From assembly GCF_030408735.1 (NCBI RefSeq), contig NZ_CP047204.1:310001-374000 (forward strand): 64,000 bases of DNA, given 5' to 3'. Under the pieces are notes generated by a model. It worked only from the letters and a program-made list of their open reading frames with translations, ran no database searches and was not told the origin of the DNA. This DNA is from Corynebacterium faecale (GTDB lineage: Bacteria > Actinomycetota > Actinomycetes > Mycobacteriales > Mycobacteriaceae). Of the stretch, positions 28,398 through 41,160 are shown piece after piece. Position 1 is the first letter of the stretch. Each line of letters starts with the position of its first letter. Both the position numbers and the translations under genes were made by a program.

Positions 28398-29171
28398 ATG
28401 ACTGTTAGAAATCCCGACCGTGAGGCGATCCGTCACGGAAAAATCACGACGGAGGCGCTGCGTGAGCGTCCCGCATACCCGACATGGGCAATGAAGCTGA
28501 CCATGGCCATCACTGGCCTGATCTTCGGCGGCTTCGTTCTGGTCCACATGATCGGAAACCTGAAATTCTTCATGCCGGATTATGGAGCCGACTCCACACA
28601 TCCGGGTGAACGCCAGATTGATGTTTATGGCTCGTTCCTGCGTGAGATCGGTGAACCGCTCTTCCCGTACGAGTCCATCCTCTGGATCCTGCGAATTATT
28701 CTGCTGGTGGCCCTGGTGCTGCACATCTACTGTGCATTCGCCCTGACCGCCCGCTCCAACAAGTCGCGCGGCAAGTTCCGTCGCACCGGAATGATGGGTG
28801 GTTACAACACCTTCGCAACCCGCACCATGCTGGTCACCGGCATCGTGCTGCTTGCGTTCATCATCTTCCACATCCTCGACCTGACCGTCGGTGTTGCGCC
28901 AGCAGCGCCGGACGCATTCGAGCACGGAGCTGTATACGCCAACCTGATCGCCAGCTTCAGCCGCTGGCCGGTGGCCATCTGGTACATCATTGCCAACCTG
29001 GTTCTGTTCCTGCACCTGTCCCACGGCATCTGGCTCGCCGTCAGCGACCTCGGTATCACCGGTCGTCGCTGGAGGGCCATCATGCTGGCAGTTTCTTACA
29101 TCGTCCCTGCGCTGGTTCTGATTGGCAATATCTCCATCCCGTTTGCCATCGCAATCGGCTGGATTAGCTAG
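28398..29171 (+). CDS. sdhC: Succinate dehydrogenase cytochrome b subunit
   Basis: 257 residues with five hydrophobic helices and conserved membrane His residues for haem ligation (GFVLVHMIGNL, LVLHIYCAFAL, IIFHILDL, FLHLSHGIW). It is the diheme membrane anchor of the SdhCAB menaquinone reductase of the B. subtilis type, with no SdhD. The start is MTVRNPDREAI; the frame opens 24 nt earlier. First gene of sdhCAB. Confidence 0.95.
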   Translation: MTVRNPDREAIRHGKITTEALRERPAYPTWAMKLTMAITGLIFGGFVLVHMIGNLKFFMPDYGADSTHPGERQIDVYGSFLREIGEPLFPYESILWILRIILLVALVLHIYCAFALTARSNKSRGKFRRTGMMGGYNTFATRTMLVTGIVLLAFIIFHILDLTVGVAPAAPDAFEHGAVYANLIASFSRWPVAIWYIIANLVLFLHLSHGIWLAVSDLGITGRRWRAIMLAVSYIVPALVLIGNISIPFAIAIGWIS

Positions 29172-29192
29172 GTAGAAGGTAGGAATTCTTTA

Positions 29193-31205
29193 ATGACCAC
29201 TCACACTGAAACGACCCAGCGCCCGGAGTTCAACCATCCGGTGTCCATTCTTCCTGAGGTCAAGCCCGGCACCGTCCTCGACGCCGCCGAGCCAGCCGGT
29301 GTTCCCACCAAGGACATGTGGGATTACCAAAAAGACCACATGAACCTGGTCTCCCCGCTGAACCGTCGCAAGTTCCGCGTTCTCGTCGTTGGTACCGGCC
29401 TGTCCGGTGGCGCTGCAGCAGCAGCCCTCGGCGAGCTTGGTTATGACGTGAAGGCTTTCACCTACCACGACGCACCACGTCGCGCGCACTCCATTGCCGC
29501 ACAGGGTGGCGTTAACTCCGCCCGTGGCAAGAAGGTGGACAACGACTCCGCTTACCGCCACGTCAAGGACACCGTCAAGGGCGGCGACTACCGTTGCCGC
29601 GAGTCCGACTGCTGGCGTCTGGCCATCGAGTCCGGTCGTGTGATCGACCACATGAACGCCATCGGTGCACCATTCGCCCGTGAATACGGCGGTGCCCTGG
29701 CAACCCGTTCCTTCGGTGGTGTGCAGGTCTCCCGTACCTACTACACCCGCGGACAGACCGGTCAGCAGCTTCAGCTGTCCACCGCTTCTTCCCTGCAGCG
29801 CCAGATCCACCTCGGTGCCGTGGAGATGTTCACCCACAACGAAATGGTTGACGTCATCGTCACCGAACGTAACGGTGAGAAGCGCTGCGAAGGCCTGATC
29901 ATGCGCAACCTGATCACCGGCGAGCTCTCCGCTCACACCGGTCACGCCGTGATCCTGGCTACCGGCGGTTACGGCAACGTGTACCACATGTCCACCCTGG
30001 CGAAGAACTCCAACGCCTCGGCCATCATGCGTGCCTACGAAGCCGGCGCCTACCTCGCATCCCCATCCTTCATCCAGTTCCACCCAACTGGCCTGCCGGT
30101 GAACTCCACCTGGCAGTCGAAGACCATTCTGATGTCCGAGTCGCTGCGTAATGACGGCCGCATCTGGTCCCCGAAGAAGGAAGGCGATGACCGCGATCCG
30201 CTGACCATCCCTGAGGATGAGCGCGATTACTTCCTGGAGCGCCGCTACCCGGCCTTCGGTAACCTCGTCCCCCGTGACGTTGCATCGCGAGCCATCTCCC
30301 AGCAGATCAACGCCGGTCTCGGTGTTGGACCGCTGAAGAATGCTGCCTACCTGGACTTTCGTGACGCCACCGAGCGTCTCGGCCAGGACACCATCCGCGA
30401 GCGTTACTCAAACCTCTTCGTCATGTACGAAGAGGCCATCGGTGAGGACCCATACTCCACCCCGATGCGTATCGCCCCGACCTGCCACTTCACCATGGGT
30501 GGCCTGTGGACCGACTTCAATGAGATGACCTCTCTGCCAGGTCTGTTCGCAGCCGGCGAGGCATCTTGGACCTACCACGGTGCGAACCGCCTGGGTGCAA
30601 ACTCCCTGCTGTCCGCATCCGTTGATGGCTGGTTCACCCTGCCGTTCACCGTCCCTAACTACCTGGGACCACTGCTCGGACAGGAGCGCCTCGCAGAGGA
30701 TGCTCCTGAAGCGCAGGCAGCTCTCGAGCGCGCCCAGGCACGCATCGACAAGCTGATGAACATCCGCGGCGACAACCCACACGGACCGGATTACTACCAC
30801 CGCCAGCTCGGTGAGATCCTGTACTTCTCCTGTGGTGTGTCCCGTAACGTCAAGGACCTGCAGGACGGTATCGACAAGATCCGTGCACTCCGCGAGGACT
30901 TCTGGGCGAACATGCGCATCACCGGTTCCCCGGATGAGATGAACCAGGTTCTCGAGTACGCAGCACGCGTTGCTGACTACATCGACCTCGGTGAGCTCAT
31001 GTGCGTTGACGCACTTGACCGCGACGAGTCCTGTGGTGCACACTTCCGCGACGACCACCTCTCCGAGGATGGCGAAGCAGAACGCGACGACGAGAACTGG
31101 TGCTTTGTTTCCGCATGGGAGCCAGGCGAGAACGGAACCTTCGTCCGTCACGCAGAGCCTCTGTTCTTCGAGTCCATCCCTCTGCAGACAAGGAACTACA
31201 AGTAA
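29193..31205 (+). CDS. sdhA: Succinate dehydrogenase flavoprotein subunit
   Basis: 670 residues. FAD loop VVGTGLSGGAAAAALGELG near residue 65, HSIAAQGGVNSARG next to the covalent flavin His, and catalytic HPTG and the RxxxR region (SESLRNDGRIW). It oxidises succinate to fumarate on the cytoplasmic face and passes electrons to SdhB. The gene overlaps sdhB by one base (TAATG), a sign of coupled translation. Confidence 0.96.
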   Translation: MTTHTETTQRPEFNHPVSILPEVKPGTVLDAAEPAGVPTKDMWDYQKDHMNLVSPLNRRKFRVLVVGTGLSGGAAAAALGELGYDVKAFTYHDAPRRAHSIAAQGGVNSARGKKVDNDSAYRHVKDTVKGGDYRCRESDCWRLAIESGRVIDHMNAIGAPFAREYGGALATRSFGGVQVSRTYYTRGQTGQQLQLSTASSLQRQIHLGAVEMFTHNEMVDVIVTERNGEKRCEGLIMRNLITGELSAHTGHAVILATGGYGNVYHMSTLAKNSNASAIMRAYEAGAYLASPSFIQFHPTGLPVNSTWQSKTILMSESLRNDGRIWSPKKEGDDRDPLTIPEDERDYFLERRYPAFGNLVPRDVASRAISQQINAGLGVGPLKNAAYLDFRDATERLGQDTIRERYSNLFVMYEEAIGEDPYSTPMRIAPTCHFTMGGLWTDFNEMTSLPGLFAAGEASWTYHGANRLGANSLLSASVDGWFTLPFTVPNYLGPLLGQERLAEDAPEAQAALERAQARIDKLMNIRGDNPHGPDYYHRQLGEILYFSCGVSRNVKDLQDGIDKIRALREDFWANMRITGSPDEMNQVLEYAARVADYIDLGELMCVDALDRDESCGAHFRDDHLSEDGEAERDDENWCFVSAWEPGENGTFVRHAEPLFFESIPLQTRNYK

Positions 31206-31954
31206 TGAAACTGACACTTGAGATCTGGCGTCAGGCAGGCCCGACGGCAGAAGGAAAGTTCGAGACACTCGTTGTCGACGACGCCGTCGAGCAGATGTCC
31301 ATTCTGGAGCTGCTTGACCACGTAAACAACAAGCTCATCGAGGAGAACAAGGAACCATTCGCGTTCGCCTCTGACTGCCGTGAAGGCATCTGTGGTACCT
31401 GTGGCCTCCTGGTCAACGGTCGTCCACACGGCGCTGACCAGAACAAGCCCGCTTGTTCCCAGCGCCTGGTGAGCTACACCGACGGTGACACCCTGAAGAT
31501 CGAGCCAATGCGCAACGCCGCATACCCGGTCATCAAGGACATGGTCGTGGATCGCTCCGCTCTGGAGCGTATCTCCGAGCACGGCGGCTATGTCTCCCTC
31601 AACGCCGGTACCGCACCGGATGCTGACACCCTGCACGTCAACCACCAGATTGCTGAACTGGCACTTGACCACGCAGCCTGCATTGGTTGTGGCGCTTGTG
31701 TGGCAGCCTGCCCGAACGGTGCAGCGCACCTGTTCACCGGTGCCAAACTGGTTCACCTCTCCCTCCTGCCCCTGGGCAAGGAAGAGCGTGGCCTGCGTGC
31801 CACCAAGATGATCGATGACATGGAAACCAACTTCGGTCACTGCTCCCTGTACGGTGAATGTGCCGATGTCTGCCCAGCAGGCATCCCACTGACCGCTGTG
31901 GCTGCCGTGACCAAGGAACGTGCGCGTGCGGCTTTCCGTGGCAAAGACAACTAA
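31205..31954 (+). CDS. sdhB: Succinate dehydrogenase iron-sulfur subunit
   Basis: 249 residues with the [2Fe-2S] ligands CREGICGTCG plus a later Cys (KPACSQRL), and two cysteine clusters CIGCGACVAACP and CSLYGECADVCP for the other Fe-S centres. It carries electrons from the flavin to the haems of SdhC. The start overlaps the sdhA stop. Last enzyme gene of the operon. Confidence 0.96.
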   Translation: MKLTLEIWRQAGPTAEGKFETLVVDDAVEQMSILELLDHVNNKLIEENKEPFAFASDCREGICGTCGLLVNGRPHGADQNKPACSQRLVSYTDGDTLKIEPMRNAAYPVIKDMVVDRSALERISEHGGYVSLNAGTAPDADTLHVNHQIAELALDHAACIGCGACVAACPNGAAHLFTGAKLVHLSLLPLGKEERGLRATKMIDDMETNFGHCSLYGECADVCPAGIPLTAVAAVTKERARAAFRGKDN

Positions 31955-32018
31955 GCTATAAACCACACGTACCCATGATTCAACGGCTTCATAACAACAA
32001 GAAAGACGAGTGAACGCC

Positions 32019-32360
32019 ATGTCTTCCGATTCTCACGCGACTTATATCAAGTCTGCACCTGAGCGTATGAACTACATCGACGGTTACACGCCGGTGAGCT
32101 ACGTTGCTCCGCACTCCTCCCTGGAGCGCGGTTCAACCTGGACCGGCATGGGTCTGCTGCTGTCCGCTCTTGCTGGTGTGGGCGCCGTTCTGTTCGGTAT
32201 CGCATCCAACTCCGTTGGTCAGCAGCAGGAGAACTGGCTGCTGTATGTCATCATCGGCGCGGTCTTCGCTGTCGTCGGCGGTATCATCGGCACCCTGCTG
32301 ATCATGAAGGGCCGCGCACCGTACCGTCGTTATGTCAAGGAAACCGGACGCGTCCACTAG
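32019..32360 (+). CDS. Small membrane protein co-transcribed with sdhCAB
   Basis: 113 residues from ATG 32019 (GTG at 32010 possible). Two hydrophobic helices (about residues 43-62 and 73-96) after a soluble N-terminus with YIKSAPERMNYIDGYTPVSY. It follows sdhB by 64 nt with no terminator in between; the strong terminator comes after it, so it belongs to the sdh transcript. Not recognised beyond corynebacterial conserved membrane proteins; a link to respiration is inferred only from position. Confidence 0.75.
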   Translation: MSSDSHATYIKSAPERMNYIDGYTPVSYVAPHSSLERGSTWTGMGLLLSALAGVGAVLFGIASNSVGQQQENWLLYVIIGAVFAVVGGIIGTLLIMKGRAPYRRYVKETGRVH

Positions 32361-32428
32361 GTCCACTCGGATCTAGGCCCACGGGTTTCTGCCTCGGATG
32401 CCATCTCATGGCTGATCAAGGCACCTCC

Positions 32429-32483
32429 AACCACACCCAGTCGCATCCCCCATCACGGGAGATGAGACTGGGTGTGGTTTTCT
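32429..32483 (+). terminator. Terminator of the sdhCAB operon
   Basis: 14-bp perfect stem AACCACACCCAGTC/GACTGGGTGTGGTT with a 23-nt loop and a TTTTCTTT tail. Confidence 0.9.
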
Positions 32484-32520
32484 TTGCCCACCCGAAGGTG
32501 CTGCCAGTAGGTTGGACACC

Positions 32521-32664
32521 ATGCGCAACAGAATCATCATGGTGCTCGCCGCCCTGATCACCGTGTTGGTGGTGTATAACCTCATCCAGATCACCATCGG
32601 CATCTACAGCGGAGAAATCCCGGTGCGCGGTGCCACCATGATGCTCGGCACCCTGGCTGGATAG
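32521..32664 (+). CDS. 47-residue single-pass membrane protein
   Basis: Begins MRNRIIMVLAALITVLVVYN, then a hydrophobic span to IGIYSG and a short extracytoplasmic tail ending MMLGTLAG. One N-terminal transmembrane helix with a basic start. The size is too small for most gene finders. It lies between the sdh terminator and a convergent gene; function unknown. Confidence 0.6.
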   Translation: MRNRIIMVLAALITVLVVYNLIQITIGIYSGEIPVRGATMMLGTLAG

Positions 32665-32691
32665 GTCAGATAGCGTGGGTAGGCAGCCGTC

Positions 32692-33690
32692 TCAGGCCCC
32701 CGCCACAACCGGCTGCGCCTCACCCCGGATCACCCGGAACGCCTTGAAAATCCCGTTCTTCCCCGGACCGATGCTCACCAGGTGCTCGGAATCCATCACG
32801 TGGCTGCGGTCGGTATAGGACAGCAGATATTCATCAAAAGCCGGCAGATCCAGCACCTGTTCCAGCGTGGCTTCAATCTCAGCATCGGTGACATCGGCTG
32901 CCCAGGTGGGTATCCACATGGCCTCGCCACCCGGGCCCGGCACGGGCATAATCTCACCTGCCTCTTCAGCAACTGTGATGCCCCGGCGTATATCCACCAG
33001 TTTCAGCCCTGACCACCACTGCAGGTCTTTCTGCGTGGCGACACCCCGGGCGCGGAAATAGCGCACGGTCATCTCCTCCAGTGCAGCGTCGCCAGTCAGG
33101 TCAATGGACAGCGGGCACACGGCATCCAACAACACGAAGGTGTCTGCTGCGCCCTGAGGTGGGCCCTGCACGAGCGTGCCTTCGCCACCGAAATGACGAA
33201 GCAGATGCTGTCCCCGGTTATCGCCCGGATCCACCCCCACAGAGGCGAATAACTCATATGCTGTTTGGCGGCCCACCGGCTCGGTGGCATGCTCCATCAG
33301 GATGTCCCGGGCACGGTCGACGGCGGCGTCGTCAAGCCCCAGGGCGCCCCGGCGCTTGGTGGAGGTCGCCAGCACACGTGGGGAACACAACAACGTCATC
33401 CAGCGGACATCTTCCGCGGCCAGCAGGTGGTGGGTGCCGCGCTGGCTCCAGGTGCGGATGAGTAGGGAGCGGTTCAGCGCATCGGCGGTGGTGCCGGTAT
33501 CGGCCCGGGCCCGCAGGTCAATCGCCTTGAGCGCGGCGGGGCGGTTTTGTGCCTGGGTGGCCAGCAGGTGTTTGCTCACACCCACCACCGTTTCCTGCGC
33601 CGGGGTGCGTGGGAATGCGGTGGATGTGCCCAGGAGCTGGGCTATCAGGCGGAGTCCGCGGAGCCGATCCAGGGTCAACTGTGCGTTCAT
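32692..33690 (-). CDS. Winged-helix DNA-binding domain protein (AlkZ/HTH_42 family)
   Basis: 332 residues. The pattern LLATQAQNRPAALKAIDLRA, SLLIRTWSQRGTHHLLAAEDVRWM and RYFRARGVATQKDLQWWSG fits the winged-helix family that includes the DNA glycosylases AlkZ/YcaQ, which unhook interstrand crosslinks. The actinobacterial branch to which this belongs is less studied, so glycosylase activity is inference. Transcribed alone, convergent with the sdh operon. Confidence 0.75.
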   Translation of the reverse strand: MNAQLTLDRLRGLRLIAQLLGTSTAFPRTPAQETVVGVSKHLLATQAQNRPAALKAIDLRARADTGTTADALNRSLLIRTWSQRGTHHLLAAEDVRWMTLLCSPRVLATSTKRRGALGLDDAAVDRARDILMEHATEPVGRQTAYELFASVGVDPGDNRGQHLLRHFGGEGTLVQGPPQGAADTFVLLDAVCPLSIDLTGDAALEEMTVRYFRARGVATQKDLQWWSGLKLVDIRRGITVAEEAGEIMPVPGPGGEAMWIPTWAADVTDAEIEATLEQVLDLPAFDEYLLSYTDRSHVMDSEHLVSIGPGKNGIFKAFRVIRGEAQPVVAGA

Positions 33691-33749
33691 AGCCCGAGGA
33701 TACCTCGGTGGAGGTGCCGGAGAATGGGGTGAGCGTACATAATGGTCAC

Positions 33750-35177
33750 ATGGGAAAACACCAACTGCCCGACGCCGCCGACTTCACGGCCGACGCTAAC
33801 CCCGACGCTGACCCTGCCGCCGGTACCACCGCCGACCCCACCGCCGGCACCGGCATCGCCACACGTGGCGGCAAGACCGCACCTGATGCCAAACCCCTCG
33901 CCGTACCGGGGCCTTCAGCCGAGGTGGAGGCGGAGCGTCGTAAAGCACTGCGCAGGCACAAGGCCTTCGCGCTGAGCCTGCTGATCTTCGCGGCTGTGGT
34001 CTATCTGATCTGCCGCTATATCGAGACCCGACCCGGGGAGACGGACACGTGGGTGGGGTTCGTGCGCGCCGCGTCCGAGGCCGGGATGATCGGCGGGTTG
34101 GCGGACTGGTTCGCGGTGACCGCGCTGTTCCGGCATCCGATGGGGCTGAAGATCCCGCACACAGCCATCATCCGGCGGAAGAAGGATGAACTGGGTGTGG
34201 CGCTCAGCGGGTTCGTGGGCGAGAACTTCCTCAATGCCCAGCTGATCACGGAGAAGGTCCGGCAGGCGCAGATCCCGGACCGGGTGGGGGAGTGGCTGTC
34301 CAAGCCGGAAAACGGTGAGGTGGTTTCACGTGAAGCGGGCAAACTCACCGCGAATATTGTCAAGGCGATCGACCCGAAGGACGCGGAAGCCGTGATCAAC
34401 TCCGCGCTGATTGATAAACTCGCCGAACCCGCCTGGGGCCCACCGGCAGGCCGTCTGCTGGAGCAGCTCATCGCCGAGGGCAAGGCCGAGCCGGTGGTGG
34501 ATGAGCTGGCTAAGTGGCTACATAAGAAGGCGCTGACCTCGGAGGATCTGATCTCCAAGCTGCTGGATGAGCGCCGTCCGATCTGGGCGCCGCGCTTTGT
34601 CAATGAGCTGGTCGGCGACAAGGTCTACCGCGAACTCATCGAATTCACCGGGGCCGTGGCCTCCCAGCCAGACCACGAGGCGCGCCAGTCGGTGCGCAGA
34701 TTCCTCAACAAACTGGCCAATGACCTGCAATATGATGCCGGCATGATCACCAAGATGGAGGAGATTAAAAAAGACGTCATGGGTTCCGGGGCGGTCGCGC
34801 AGATCGCGCCCACCATCTGGGCGTCGGCGTCCGCCTCGCTGACCGAGGCCGCCTCGGATCCTGAGTCCATCCTGCGACGCAAGATCGCCGAGCTTGCGGT
34901 CCGCTGGGGGGAGCGCGTGCTTATCGACGACACCCTCCGCGCCGACCTGGACAACCGCATCACCGGAGCCGCCTCCTTCCTGGCGGACAACTACGCCCCG
35001 GAGGTCACCAGCATCATCTCCGAAACCATTGAACGTTGGGATGCCAACGAGGCCTCCGACAAGATCGAGCTGATGGTGGGCAAGGATCTGCAGTGGATCA
35101 GGGTCAATGGCACCGTGGTGGGTGCGCTCGCGGGTTTGACCATTTACACTGTGTCTCATCTGATGTTCGGCGCATGA
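33750..35177 (+). CDS. DUF445-family membrane protein
   Basis: 475 residues from the ATG at 33750 (a frame opens at 33708). A 60-residue Ala/Pro/Thr-rich N-terminus and one transmembrane helix (FALSLLIFAAVVYLICRY) are followed by GGLADWFAVTALFRHPMGLKIPHTAII, the signature of the DUF445/YheB family. A long helical domain and a C-terminal hydrophobic helix (GALAGLTIYTVSHLMF) follow. Role unknown. Followed at 16 nt by the next gene, likely an operon of three. Confidence 0.8.
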   Translation: MGKHQLPDAADFTADANPDADPAAGTTADPTAGTGIATRGGKTAPDAKPLAVPGPSAEVEAERRKALRRHKAFALSLLIFAAVVYLICRYIETRPGETDTWVGFVRAASEAGMIGGLADWFAVTALFRHPMGLKIPHTAIIRRKKDELGVALSGFVGENFLNAQLITEKVRQAQIPDRVGEWLSKPENGEVVSREAGKLTANIVKAIDPKDAEAVINSALIDKLAEPAWGPPAGRLLEQLIAEGKAEPVVDELAKWLHKKALTSEDLISKLLDERRPIWAPRFVNELVGDKVYRELIEFTGAVASQPDHEARQSVRRFLNKLANDLQYDAGMITKMEEIKKDVMGSGAVAQIAPTIWASASASLTEAASDPESILRRKIAELAVRWGERVLIDDTLRADLDNRITGAASFLADNYAPEVTSIISETIERWDANEASDKIELMVGKDLQWIRVNGTVVGALAGLTIYTVSHLMFGA

Positions 35178-35193
35178 GTGAACGGAGTAGCTA

Positions 35194-35697
35194 ATGACTG
35201 AAGAGAACAACACCGTCCGCGGCAACCTGGGCAAGGCTGGTTCCTCCCTGGGCAACCTGGCCGGGCAGGTGGCCAAAAAGGTCCGCTCAGATCTCACCGA
35301 GGGCGACCCGGACAGCCTGGGTAAATTCAAAGCTGATGCTTCCGAGGCGGTCGGTTCCTTCAAGGAGGCTGACTCCCGTGATGATTACATCGCAGCAGGT
35401 AAAGACTTTGCCCAAGACACCGGCACCTTCCTCAAGGGTGTGGCCGATTCAGTGAAGTCCGCCGTGGGGGAGGCCCGTGAATCCGAGGATGCCGCCTCCA
35501 CCAAGAGTGCGTTCGCCTCCGTGGTGGAGAGCTCCCGCGACAAGCTGGATGACACCGTAGATAAGGCCCGCGCCAAGAAGGCGGAGCGCCAGGCAGCTGT
35601 GGATGATGCGGCAGAATCTACAAATGGCCCGGAAACCGATATCATCGAAGGCGAAGTACTTCCCAACCCGGAAGACCCGCAGGAACCCCGCGTCTAG
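35194..35697 (+). CDS. Hydrophilic helical protein of corynebacteria (unknown function)
   Basis: 167 residues, highly charged, without membrane segments or cysteines. The composition (Ala, Asp, Glu, Lys, Ser) and repeats such as KVRSDLTEGD, AVGSFKEAD and VADSVKSAVGEA suggest long amphipathic helices, similar in style to LEA/YtxH-like or apolipoprotein-like proteins. Lies between two membrane-protein genes; maybe envelope-associated, which is inference. Confidence 0.65.
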   Translation: MTEENNTVRGNLGKAGSSLGNLAGQVAKKVRSDLTEGDPDSLGKFKADASEAVGSFKEADSRDDYIAAGKDFAQDTGTFLKGVADSVKSAVGEARESEDAASTKSAFASVVESSRDKLDDTVDKARAKKAERQAAVDDAAESTNGPETDIIEGEVLPNPEDPQEPRV

Positions 35698-35721
35698 AAT
35701 AAGGAAGCTCACGCACTCACC

Positions 35722-36018
35722 ATGGATTTGTCACTGCTCTTTGCTGTTACCGCCTGGACTGTTCGAGGCATCTACTTCCTGATCGCGGTCTTCGGTTTCG
35801 TTGGTGCCTTCATGGTTGCCACCACCCGCGAAGACGCCTTCGAGGTGGCCGGTCGCCAGAGCAAACTGATCTGGACGGCCCTGCTGGGTGTCTCCGGATT
35901 CGCGCTGCTGCTGGGTCTGCCATTTTTGACCTGGGTGGGCATGGTCATCATCGGCCTGTACTGGTGGGATGTGCGCCCACAGATCAAAAACATCCTGGCC
36001 GGTAACGGCGGCTGGTAG
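35722..36018 (+). CDS. DUF2516-family membrane protein
   Basis: 98 residues with three hydrophobic segments (about 5-33, 50-66 and 68-82) and the motif RQSKLIWTALLGVSG between the first two, as in the DUF2516 actinobacterial family. It ends with WWDVRPQIKNI. Third gene of a likely operon; function unknown. Confidence 0.75.
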   Translation: MDLSLLFAVTAWTVRGIYFLIAVFGFVGAFMVATTREDAFEVAGRQSKLIWTALLGVSGFALLLGLPFLTWVGMVIIGLYWWDVRPQIKNILAGNGGW

Positions 36019-36040
36019 CAAGCCTCCGATGTCTCCATTG

Positions 36041-36072
36041 ATCCCTCGCCTGTGAAGGCGGGGGATTTTTTA
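36041..36072 (+). terminator. Terminator after the DUF2516 gene
   Basis: 10-bp stem ATCCCTCGCC/GGCGGGGGAT (one wobble) with a TTTTTT tail, 22 nt after the stop codon. Confidence 0.88.
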
Positions 36073-36150
36073 ATGCCTGTCATTGCTTAAGTTCTGAGGG
36101 GGGCTGTGTGACGGGCTGCACTCGGGGCGCGTTAAACGGCTAATTTCACC

Positions 36151-36184
36151 CGGTGCATTATTGCACTCGGTGCAAACTTGCACT
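36151..36184. promoter_or_regulatory. Two tandem 17-nt TetR-type operators
   Basis: CGGTGCATTATTGCACT (36151-36167) is followed without a gap by CGGTGCAAACTTGCACT (36168-36184). Both are dyads of the form GTGCA-N4-TGCAC. The array ends 12 nt before the GTG start of the TetR gene, so bound repressor would block transcription of the regulator and the exporters behind it. Confidence 0.72.
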
Positions 36185-36196
36185 AGGTTTACTGAT

Positions 36197-36846
36197 GTGA
36201 CCACTGCAGAACAGCCCTCGCTCCGTGAAATGAAACGCCAGCAGACCCTGGAGGCGATCGAAGATAACGCCACCATGCTCGTGTTGGATCGGGGGTTTGA
36301 TGATGTCACCATCGATGACATCTGTGCCGGAGCGGGGATCTCTAAACGCACCTTCTTCAACTATGTGGAATCCAAAGAGGTCGCGGTGGTCGGCCCGGGA
36401 CCACGCACCCCCACCGAAGCGGAAGGCGCGGATTTCCTCGCCACCCTGCACGATGACTTCTTCGCCGTGGCCCTTGATCTGGTGATCAGGCTGTTTGGTG
36501 AGCATGACAACACCGCCCCCGGCCTGCCCCAGGAACTTCGACGCCGACGCAAATGCATCCGCGCCGATCACCCCAAGCTGGCGATGCAACACTTCGCCCG
36601 GGTTCATCAGACCCGGGAAGCCCTGGAAGAGCTCCTTGCTGATTACCTGCGCCGCTGGCCCAGCGCCCAGAGGCTTCAGGATGTCCCCGAAGCCGAGGCG
36701 ATCACGATCGTCGGTGTCCTGCTCACCGCCGTTCATCAGGGAAGCCGCGCATGGCATGACATGGATAGCGCTTCCTCCGCAGCCTTCAACGACTGCTGCA
36801 AAAAGGCTCTCAACGATATTTTTCTTATTAAAGGTGGTTCGACCGA

Positions 36847-36850
<4 letters not shown>
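36197..36850 (+). CDS. TetR-family repressor of the exporter pair
   Basis: 217 residues from GTG 36197. The N-terminal helix-turn-helix (DVTIDDICAGAGISKRTFFNYVESKE, about residues 36-62) is a clear TetR_N domain. The C-terminal ligand domain is unique; LRRWPSAQ and HQGSRAWHD resemble other MFS-linked TetR proteins. Its stop overlaps the start of the first DHA2 exporter by 4 nt. It most likely represses itself and the exporters through the tandem operator. Confidence 0.85.
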
Positions 36851-40160
<3,310 letters not shown>

Positions 40161-40165
40161 CTGAC

Positions 40166-40223
40166 ACACCCCGCCTCCCCGAGACCATTTCTTTAGTGGT
40201 CAGGGGAGACGGGGTGTGGGGTT
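40166..40223. terminator. Terminator between the exporter operon and purU
   Basis: 15-bp stem ACACCCCGCCTCCCC/GGGGAGACGGGGTGT with one mismatch, an inner ACCA/TGGT pair and a GTTTT tail. Lies between convergent units and can serve both. Confidence 0.85.
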
Positions 40224-40242
40224 TTCGTCGATAAGCGCGGGC

Positions 40243-41160
40243 TTAGTCGAAGATGACGGTGCGGTTGCCGTAGACCAGAATGCGGTCCTCGAGGTGGAAA
40301 CGCAGGCCACGGGCAAGGACCTGCTTCTCGGCGTCGCGGCCCACGCGCTGCAGCTCAGTGGGGCTGTCCTTGTGGGTCACGCGGATGACATCCTGCTCAA
40401 TGATGGGACCATCATCCAGGTCAGGGGTGGCATAGTGGCAGGTCGCGCCGATCAGCTTCACACCACGGCTGTGCGCCTGGTGGTAGGGGCGGGCACCCAT
40501 GAAGGACGGCAGGAAGCTGTGGTGAATGTTGATCACGCGGCCGCCCCACATCTCACAGAGATCCGGTGGGAGGATCTGCATGAAGCGTGCCATCACGATG
40601 GCATCCGGGTTGATGCCATTGACAATCTCCGCAACCTCATCAAACGCACGTCGCTTGCCCACGGCATCCTTGGGGAAAGGAATGTGGTGGAAGGGCACGC
40701 CGTGATTCTTGGCGATGTACTCCAGATTATCGTGGTTACCGATAACGGCAGCCACCTCCATGGGGTAATCATTCTCCGCGACACGGCCCAGCAGATCATG
40801 CAGGCAGTGGCCCTCCTTGGACACCAAAATCACAGCCTTCTTGGTCTGCTGGGTGTCGGTGAACTGCCAGCGGGCACGGGGGCCAAACTCCTCCTCGGCG
40901 AAGGCGGTGAACTCCTCGCGGAGTTCCTCGATCTCCATGTCGATGGACTCGGCGCGCACGGCCTGGCGGGTGAAGAACCAGTTGCTATCCGGATCGGTGA
41001 AGTATCCGGCTTCTGTAATCCATCCGCCACGCTCTGCGAGGAACGAGGACAGCTTGGCCACGATTCCTGTGGAGTCGGGGCAGCCGAAGGTGAGCACATA
41101 CTGGCGCTCTTCAGGCGCCGTGCCTGGACGGTGACGGATTTCAGAAAAACTCGGGGTCAT
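40243..41160 (-). CDS. purU: Formyltetrahydrofolate deformylase
   Basis: 305 residues. An N-terminal ACT domain (YVLTFGCPDSTGIVAKLSSF, residues 22-95) is followed by the formyltransferase-like catalytic domain with GVPFHHIPF, ARFMQILPPDLCEMW, NIHHSFLPSFMGA and the catalytic Asp in ATPDLDDGPII. It releases formate from 10-formyl-THF, supplying formate for PurT-type purine synthesis and balancing one-carbon pools. Divergent from deoC. Confidence 0.93.
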   Translation of the reverse strand: MTPSFSEIRHRPGTAPEERQYVLTFGCPDSTGIVAKLSSFLAERGGWITEAGYFTDPDSNWFFTRQAVRAESIDMEIEELREEFTAFAEEEFGPRARWQFTDTQQTKKAVILVSKEGHCLHDLLGRVAENDYPMEVAAVIGNHDNLEYIAKNHGVPFHHIPFPKDAVGKRRAFDEVAEIVNGINPDAIVMARFMQILPPDLCEMWGGRVINIHHSFLPSFMGARPYHQAHSRGVKLIGATCHYATPDLDDGPIIEQDVIRVTHKDSPTELQRVGRDAEKQVLARGLRFHLEDRILVYGNRTVIFD

